From the NCBI GenBank assembly GCA_943326315.2, contig CALPSU020000101.1:1-8396 (forward strand): DNA of 8,396 bases, given 5' to 3'. The translations under genes and the position numbers were made by a program. This DNA is from Chryseobacterium gleum (GTDB lineage Bacteria; Bacteroidota; Bacteroidia; Flavobacteriales_D; Crocinitomicaceae). The notes under the pieces are model-generated. The model worked only from the letters and a program-made list of their open reading frames with translations, was not told where the DNA came from and ran no database searches. Shown in pieces: positions 5,909 to 8,396 of this stretch (position 1 is its first letter; each line of letters starts with the position of its first letter).

Positions 5909-6557
5909 CGATTTGTAAATCAAAAGGAGAAGTTATTTTGATATTCTCTTCATTTCCCAATGCAATTTCGACATTAAAACCTGCTTCTTCAACTAAAGAA
6001 GCATCATCTGTAATACCTGAATGAAAAGGAATTTTATATGCCTGAATTAGGATATTTTTTTTGAAAAATTGTGGGGTTTGAACATTTAAATAATCTTTTC
6101 TATCAACTGAAATCGTTGAGTTTTCTTCTAATTTTCTAAGTGATTCTTTTAATGGTAATGTTGGAATTGCTGATCCTTTTTCATTGGCTAATATTATACA
6201 ACGATTAATAGTTTCGTGACTAACTAAAGGTCGAACTCCATCATGAACACCAATAATTTCATTGGTACACATTGAGAGTGCATTTTTTATTGAATCATAC
6301 CGTTCAATTCCACCATCAACAAGGATGTGTGGAACTTTATATACATGTTTTTCAATTAGTTGATTCCAAAATACAATCCAACTTTTTGGTAAAGTGACTA
6401 TGATTTGACACGTAGAATCAAAAGTATAAAAACAATTAATTGTATGCATCAAAATTGGAAGGTTAGAGACTTCTAAAAATTGTTTAGGAATATCTGAGCC
6501 CATCCTTTTTCCAATTCCTCCAGCAGTTATTATAACAGAAAATTGTGGCATATACAT
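5889..6557 (-). CDS. ispD: 2-C-methyl-D-erythritol 4-phosphate cytidylyltransferase
   Basis: Transfers CMP from CTP to methylerythritol phosphate in the non-mevalonate (MEP) isoprenoid pathway; cytoplasmic. The 222 residues match the family. The nucleotide-binding loop is TAGGIGKRMG (11-20) with Lys25 in PKQF. DGGIERYDS (81-89) and HDGVRP (105-110) follow. VDRKDYLNVQTPQ (151-163) includes the substrate-binding Arg153. TDDASLVE (183-190) and ENIKITSPFDL (204-214) complete the fold. Two starts compete: ATG at 6557 and ATG at 6551 (third residue, giving MPQFSVII). The second matches the usual IspD N-terminus equally well and leaves more space after the terminator whose T-run ends about 10 nt upstream of 6557. 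No promoter element is visible between that terminator and the start. I do not see an IspF domain or gene next to it. Confidence 0.95.
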   Translation of the reverse strand: MYMPQFSVIITAGGIGKRMGSDIPKQFLEVSNLPILMHTINCFYTFDSTCQIIVTLPKSWIVFWNQLIEKHVYKVPHILVDGGIERYDSIKNALSMCTNEIIGVHDGVRPLVSHETINRCIILANEKGSAIPTLPLKESLRKLEENSTISVDRKDYLNVQTPQFFKKNILIQAYKIPFHSGITDDASLVEEAGFNVEIALGNEENIKITSPFDLQIVNLFIK

Positions 6558-6560
6558 CTT

Positions 6561-6600
6561 ATAAAATAAAAAAGGTTATTTGCCTGTGACAAATAACCTT
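6561..6600 (-). terminator. Strong intrinsic terminator of the small membrane-protein gene, ending at the ispD start
   Basis: AAGGTTATTTG (6572-6582) and CAAATAACCTT (6590-6600) form a perfect 11-bp stem with a 7-nt loop. On the - strand the stem runs into a T-rich tract (TTTTTATTTTAT, down to about 6562). It begins 26 nt after the stop of the 61-residue gene and ends four bases before the upstream ispD ATG. Confidence 0.85.
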
Positions 6601-6626
6601 CAGAAATATTTATTTAGTGAAAATAC

Positions 6627-6812
6627 TTATCCGTAAGGATGATTCTTTTTATCGCTGTTAAATTTACGTTGTAAATTCAACCAATAAAATAACCCAACAA
6701 ATCCTAATACAATACAAGAATAATTGAAAATATTACCAATATTATCGTATAACTCAAAAGGGACATCATATAAAAAATCACCAATTGCCTCAAATGCTTT
6801 TCTTGAACTCAT
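6627..6812 (-). CDS. Small single-pass membrane protein of unknown function (61 residues)
   Basis: The 61 residues show an amphipathic N-terminal part (KAFEAIGDFLYDVPFELYDN), one hydrophobic segment at about 28-47 (IFNYSCIVLGFVGLFYWLNL) and a basic hydrophilic tail ending KKNHPYG. There is no signal-peptide cleavage site, so I read it as an inner-membrane protein with one pass. The pattern F-AIG-F before a TM segment ending in a FYW-type motif reminds me of the short flavobacterial proteins filed under DUF6341, but I cannot confirm this without a search. The gene is credible: it has a promoter-like element just upstream, a strong terminator just downstream, and membrane-protein rather than shadow-frame composition. 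It appears to be a stand-alone transcription unit between rsmA and ispD. Confidence 0.75.
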   Translation of the reverse strand: MSSRKAFEAIGDFLYDVPFELYDNIGNIFNYSCIVLGFVGLFYWLNLQRKFNSDKKNHPYG

Positions 6813-6832
6813 AATATTAAAATTTAATACGA

Positions 6833-6863
6833 CAAAGAAAGTAAAAATTCTATTTTAATAAAA
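6833..6863 (-). promoter_or_regulatory. Candidate promoter of the 61-residue membrane-protein gene
   Basis: On the - strand TTTCTTTG (6840-6833) differs from TAnnTTTG at one base. TTTT (6863-6860) lies exactly 19 bp upstream where TTTG is expected. Transcription would begin near 6828, about 16 nt before the ATG at 6812. Both elements are imperfect and the region is AT-rich. Confidence 0.45.
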
Positions 6864-6893
6864 GAAAATATCTAAAAAAGATAAAAATTATTC

Positions 6894-7712
6894 TTAACTA
6901 ACTATAATAATTTCATCTTCTACATTCTCAATTCTAAATTTTTCAATCGCTAACGTTAAGTCAATAAAATCATCAACAGAAAGCCTTTCAGGACGTAATG
7001 TTAAAAATGGATGCTCAAATAATGGATTATGAATAATAGATTTCAAAGAATTACGAATTGTTTTTCTTCGTTGCCCAAAAGTTTGCTTAACTACGTGAAT
7101 AAATAATTTATCATCACATGGTAATGTTTGACGCTCATTTCGAGTACATCTTATAACTCCTGATTTGACTTTTGGAGGAGGATTAAAAACATGTTCATCA
7201 ACTGTAAAACAATATTCAATATCGTAAAAAGCTTGTATTAAAACACTTATAATTCCATATTGTTTTGTACCTGGTTTTTCGGCAATTCTCCAAGCAACTT
7301 CTCGTTGAAACATTCCCATAATTTCAGGTATTTGGTTTCGATACTCCAAACACTTGAACATTATTTGAGAAGAAATATTGTATGGAAAATTTCCAACTAC
7401 AGCAAACTTCTCATCTCCAAAAATAGTTTCGAATTTAGTATGCAAGAAATCAGATTCATAAATTTTACCTTCTAAAATTGGAAAATGTTCTTTTAAATAA
7501 GCGATAGAATCTCTATCGATCTCCATTACATGAACTTCAGATTCTTTTCTTTCCAATAAATATTCTGTCAAAGCACCCATTCCAGGACCAACCTCCAATA
7601 CTTTATTACATCCTTGAAAACCTTGGAATTGTTGTGCAATTTTCTGACAAATATTTTTATCTGTTAAAAAATGTTGCCCTAAATGTTTTTTTGCTTTTAC
7701 CTTGAATTTCAT
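6894..7712 (-). CDS. rsmA: 16S rRNA (adenine1518-N6/adenine1519-N6)-dimethyltransferase
   Basis: RsmA (KsgA) uses SAM to dimethylate two adjacent adenines in helix 45 of 16S rRNA, a late checkpoint in 30S assembly; loss gives kasugamycin resistance. At 272 residues it is full length. KKHLGQHFL (8-16) is the conserved N-terminal substrate segment. Motif I is VLEVGPGMGALT (38-49). The acidic ribose-binding Glu64 lies in VMEID, the motif III Asp88 in SDFL, and the catalytic motif IV is NFPY (108-111). The C-terminal helical domain contains TFGQRRKTIRNSLKS (211-225) and LRPERLSVDDFIDL (239-252). Its ATG lies within the stop of the DUF4286 gene (ATGA, 4-bp overlap), so the two are translationally coupled. 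The extra tail EDEIIIVS after the last family helix is unremarkable. Confidence 0.97.
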   Translation of the reverse strand: MKFKVKAKKHLGQHFLTDKNICQKIAQQFQGFQGCNKVLEVGPGMGALTEYLLERKESEVHVMEIDRDSIAYLKEHFPILEGKIYESDFLHTKFETIFGDEKFAVVGNFPYNISSQIMFKCLEYRNQIPEIMGMFQREVAWRIAEKPGTKQYGIISVLIQAFYDIEYCFTVDEHVFNPPPKVKSGVIRCTRNERQTLPCDDKLFIHVVKQTFGQRRKTIRNSLKSIIHNPLFEHPFLTLRPERLSVDDFIDLTLAIEKFRIENVEDEIIIVS

Positions 7713-8023
7713 ACTTTAAATTCTTCTATAACAGACAATGTTGTTCTAAAAGCAGCAAATTTACCTCCATATCGTTTAGAATGATCTTCTTGTAATAAGG
7801 GTGCGTGATCTTTTTCATAGGTTTCAAAAACTTCAGAACTAGGACTTAAATACGTAATCGCAAATGTCATTCCTCCTTCTTCTTCTCCATTAACACGTGA
7901 AATTCTACTTTCTAAAAAGCAACCTGTTTCCATTACTTGGGGGATATGTGTAGAACGCATCCATTCCAACCATTCTTCATGAATGTTTGTGTCAATACTA
8001 ACCGTTACATTGTATAAAATCAT
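7709..8023 (-). CDS. DUF4286 family protein
   Basis: A 104-residue soluble protein with a dimeric alpha/beta-barrel (ferredoxin-like) look. It has an N-terminal strand MILYNVTVSID, a helix with HEEWLEWMRSTHIPQVM (15-31), GCFLESRISRV (34-44), a central strand GMTFAITYLS (51-60) and a helix holding FETYEKDHAPLLQEDHSKRYG (66-86). This matches what I know of DUF4286, a family of unassigned function found mainly in Bacteroidota, often next to rsmA. The stop overlaps the rsmA start by 4 bp, so the pair is expected to be cotranscribed and coupled. That makes a link to ribosome or translation physiology conceivable but unproven. The -7 element at 8035-8028 is so close to the ATG that the mRNA may begin at or next to the start codon. 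No catalytic residues can be assigned. Confidence 0.85.
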   Translation of the reverse strand: MILYNVTVSIDTNIHEEWLEWMRSTHIPQVMETGCFLESRISRVNGEEEGGMTFAITYLSPSSEVFETYEKDHAPLLQEDHSKRYGGKFAAFRTTLSVIEEFKV

Positions 8024-8027
8024 ACTG

Positions 8028-8035
8028 CAAAATTA
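8028..8035 (-). promoter_or_regulatory. Candidate -7 element of the DUF4286-rsmA unit, adjacent to the start codon
   Basis: On the - strand TAATTTTG (8035-8028) matches TAnnTTTG exactly. Its last base is only four bases from the first base of the DUF4286 ATG at 8023. A TTTG is present at 8063-8060 but at 24 bp, not the usual 19. If used, transcription would start at or within a few bases of the start codon. Confidence 0.5.
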
Positions 8036-8071
8036 AACATTTTTTTGGATGTTGAGATGCAAAAATTCGAG

Positions 8072-8396
8072 TCAATAAGCTTTGTTTTTCTCCTCAATCC
8101 ACTTCGACATAAATTTGGTGCTCGCAATTGAATGATGCATCAACATTGCCCCCATAAAGTTCTGAATTCGATGATTTTTAATATTGATCTCTAAATCTTT
8201 CAAAGTATTCAAAAAATCACTTTTCCCATTGGTGGGTAAATAGCATTTTTCAAGAATTTCAACACCGTTTTGTTGTGATTTCTGCCATAGCGCTTTATTG
8301 ATATATAAATCAATGGAAGCATTGGCAATTTCTAATGGATCATTCGCTATAATTCCGTTCCAATCCGAAGATTTCTTCATTCCTTCCGCTCCGATA
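8072..8396 (-). CDS. Glycosyltransferase (GT4/group 1-like), C-terminal part, cut by the window edge
   Basis: The reading frame stays open to the right edge, so the ATG at 8380 is internal and not the start; 108 codons of the C-terminus are present. Upstream of that Met the frame reads IGAEGM, the segment after the nucleotide-sugar-binding helix in group 1 glycosyltransferases. It is followed by WNGIIANDPLEIANASIDLY, which matches the usual family ending where the protein recalculates offsets along the GT-B C-terminal domain. The end, MLMHHSIASTKFMSKWIEEKN, is typical of flavobacterial members. The catalytic Glu motif (EX7E) would lie outside the window. Donor and acceptor cannot be predicted; a role in surface polysaccharide or glycoprotein synthesis is the family expectation. 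It ends 48 bp before the DUF4286 start, without a clear terminator between. Confidence 0.8.
   Translation of the reverse strand, partial: IGAEGMKKSSDWNGIIANDPLEIANASIDLYINKALWQKSQQNGVEILEKCYLPTNGKSDFLNTLKDLEINIKNHRIQNFMGAMLMHHSIASTKFMSKWIEEKNKAY

Noticed and set aside
6869..6883. TATCT-AAAAA-AGATA hairpin after rsmA as an rsmA terminator
   Set aside because: Only five A/T-rich base pairs; in such AT-rich DNA this is likely by chance and not stable enough to call.
7260..7475. A 71-codon open frame on the + strand inside rsmA
   Set aside because: It is antisense to the conserved rsmA region and explained by that gene.
8380..8396. Start codon for the right-edge gene at 8380
   Set aside because: The frame is open upstream to the edge and reads IGAEGM, a conserved glycosyltransferase segment, so this Met is internal.
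1..8396. Mobile element, CRISPR array, defence island, toxin-antitoxin pair or prophage
   Set aside because: No transposase, integrase, direct-repeat array, tRNA-associated junction or compositional shift was seen; the genes are conserved housekeeping functions in compact units.

Overview
The window looks like ordinary core chromosome of a low-GC member of the Bacteroidota, most likely a flavobacterium (order Flavobacteriales). Four things point there. The DNA is very AT-rich (roughly 30% GC by eye). Most starts have no Shine-Dalgarno sequence. Several genes are preceded by the Bacteroidota-type -7 element TAnnTTTG, and in front of the peroxiredoxin gene this is paired with TTTG at exactly 19 bp. 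The gene content includes a DUF4286 gene directly in front of rsmA and a signal peptide ending in SFSQ. I cannot name the genus.

Layout. Positions 1-218 (- strand) hold the N-terminal 72 codons of nrdB, the class I ribonucleotide reductase small subunit, running off the left edge. Positions 219-688 are a divergent intergenic region with no gene. A two-gene + strand unit follows: comF (689-1402) and an FAD-dependent oxidoreductase of the DAO fold (1402-2472), coupled through a TAATG stop/start overlap. This unit converges on recA. Everything from 2529 to 8396 is on the - strand: in transcription order a truncated group-1 glycosyltransferase at the right edge, a DUF4286 gene, rsmA (ksgA), a 61-residue membrane protein, ispD, metF, an exported protein of unknown function, bcp (thiol peroxidase) and recA.

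Transcription-unit reading (inference from motifs). The - strand is probably cut into short units: DUF4286-rsmA (4-bp ATGA overlap) from a -7 element lying almost on the DUF4286 start codon; the small membrane gene with its own promoter-like element and a strong terminator; ispD, which starts right after that terminator and so has no obvious leader; metF plus the exported protein; bcp from a consensus promoter; and recA, ended by a good intrinsic terminator. Functionally the genes are mostly unrelated housekeeping: DNA precursor supply and repair (nrdB, recA), DNA-uptake-associated comF, one-carbon metabolism (metF), isoprenoid synthesis (ispD), ribosome maturation (rsmA), peroxide defence (bcp) and surface polysaccharide synthesis (glycosyltransferase).

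I found no mobile element, CRISPR array, tRNA or rRNA, toxin-antitoxin pair or defence system, and no convincing undescribed system. The points worth a second look are regulatory (terminator abutting ispD, probable leaderless DUF4286 mRNA, twin palindromes upstream of recA, an inverted repeat in the nrdB leader) plus two uncharacterised small proteins.
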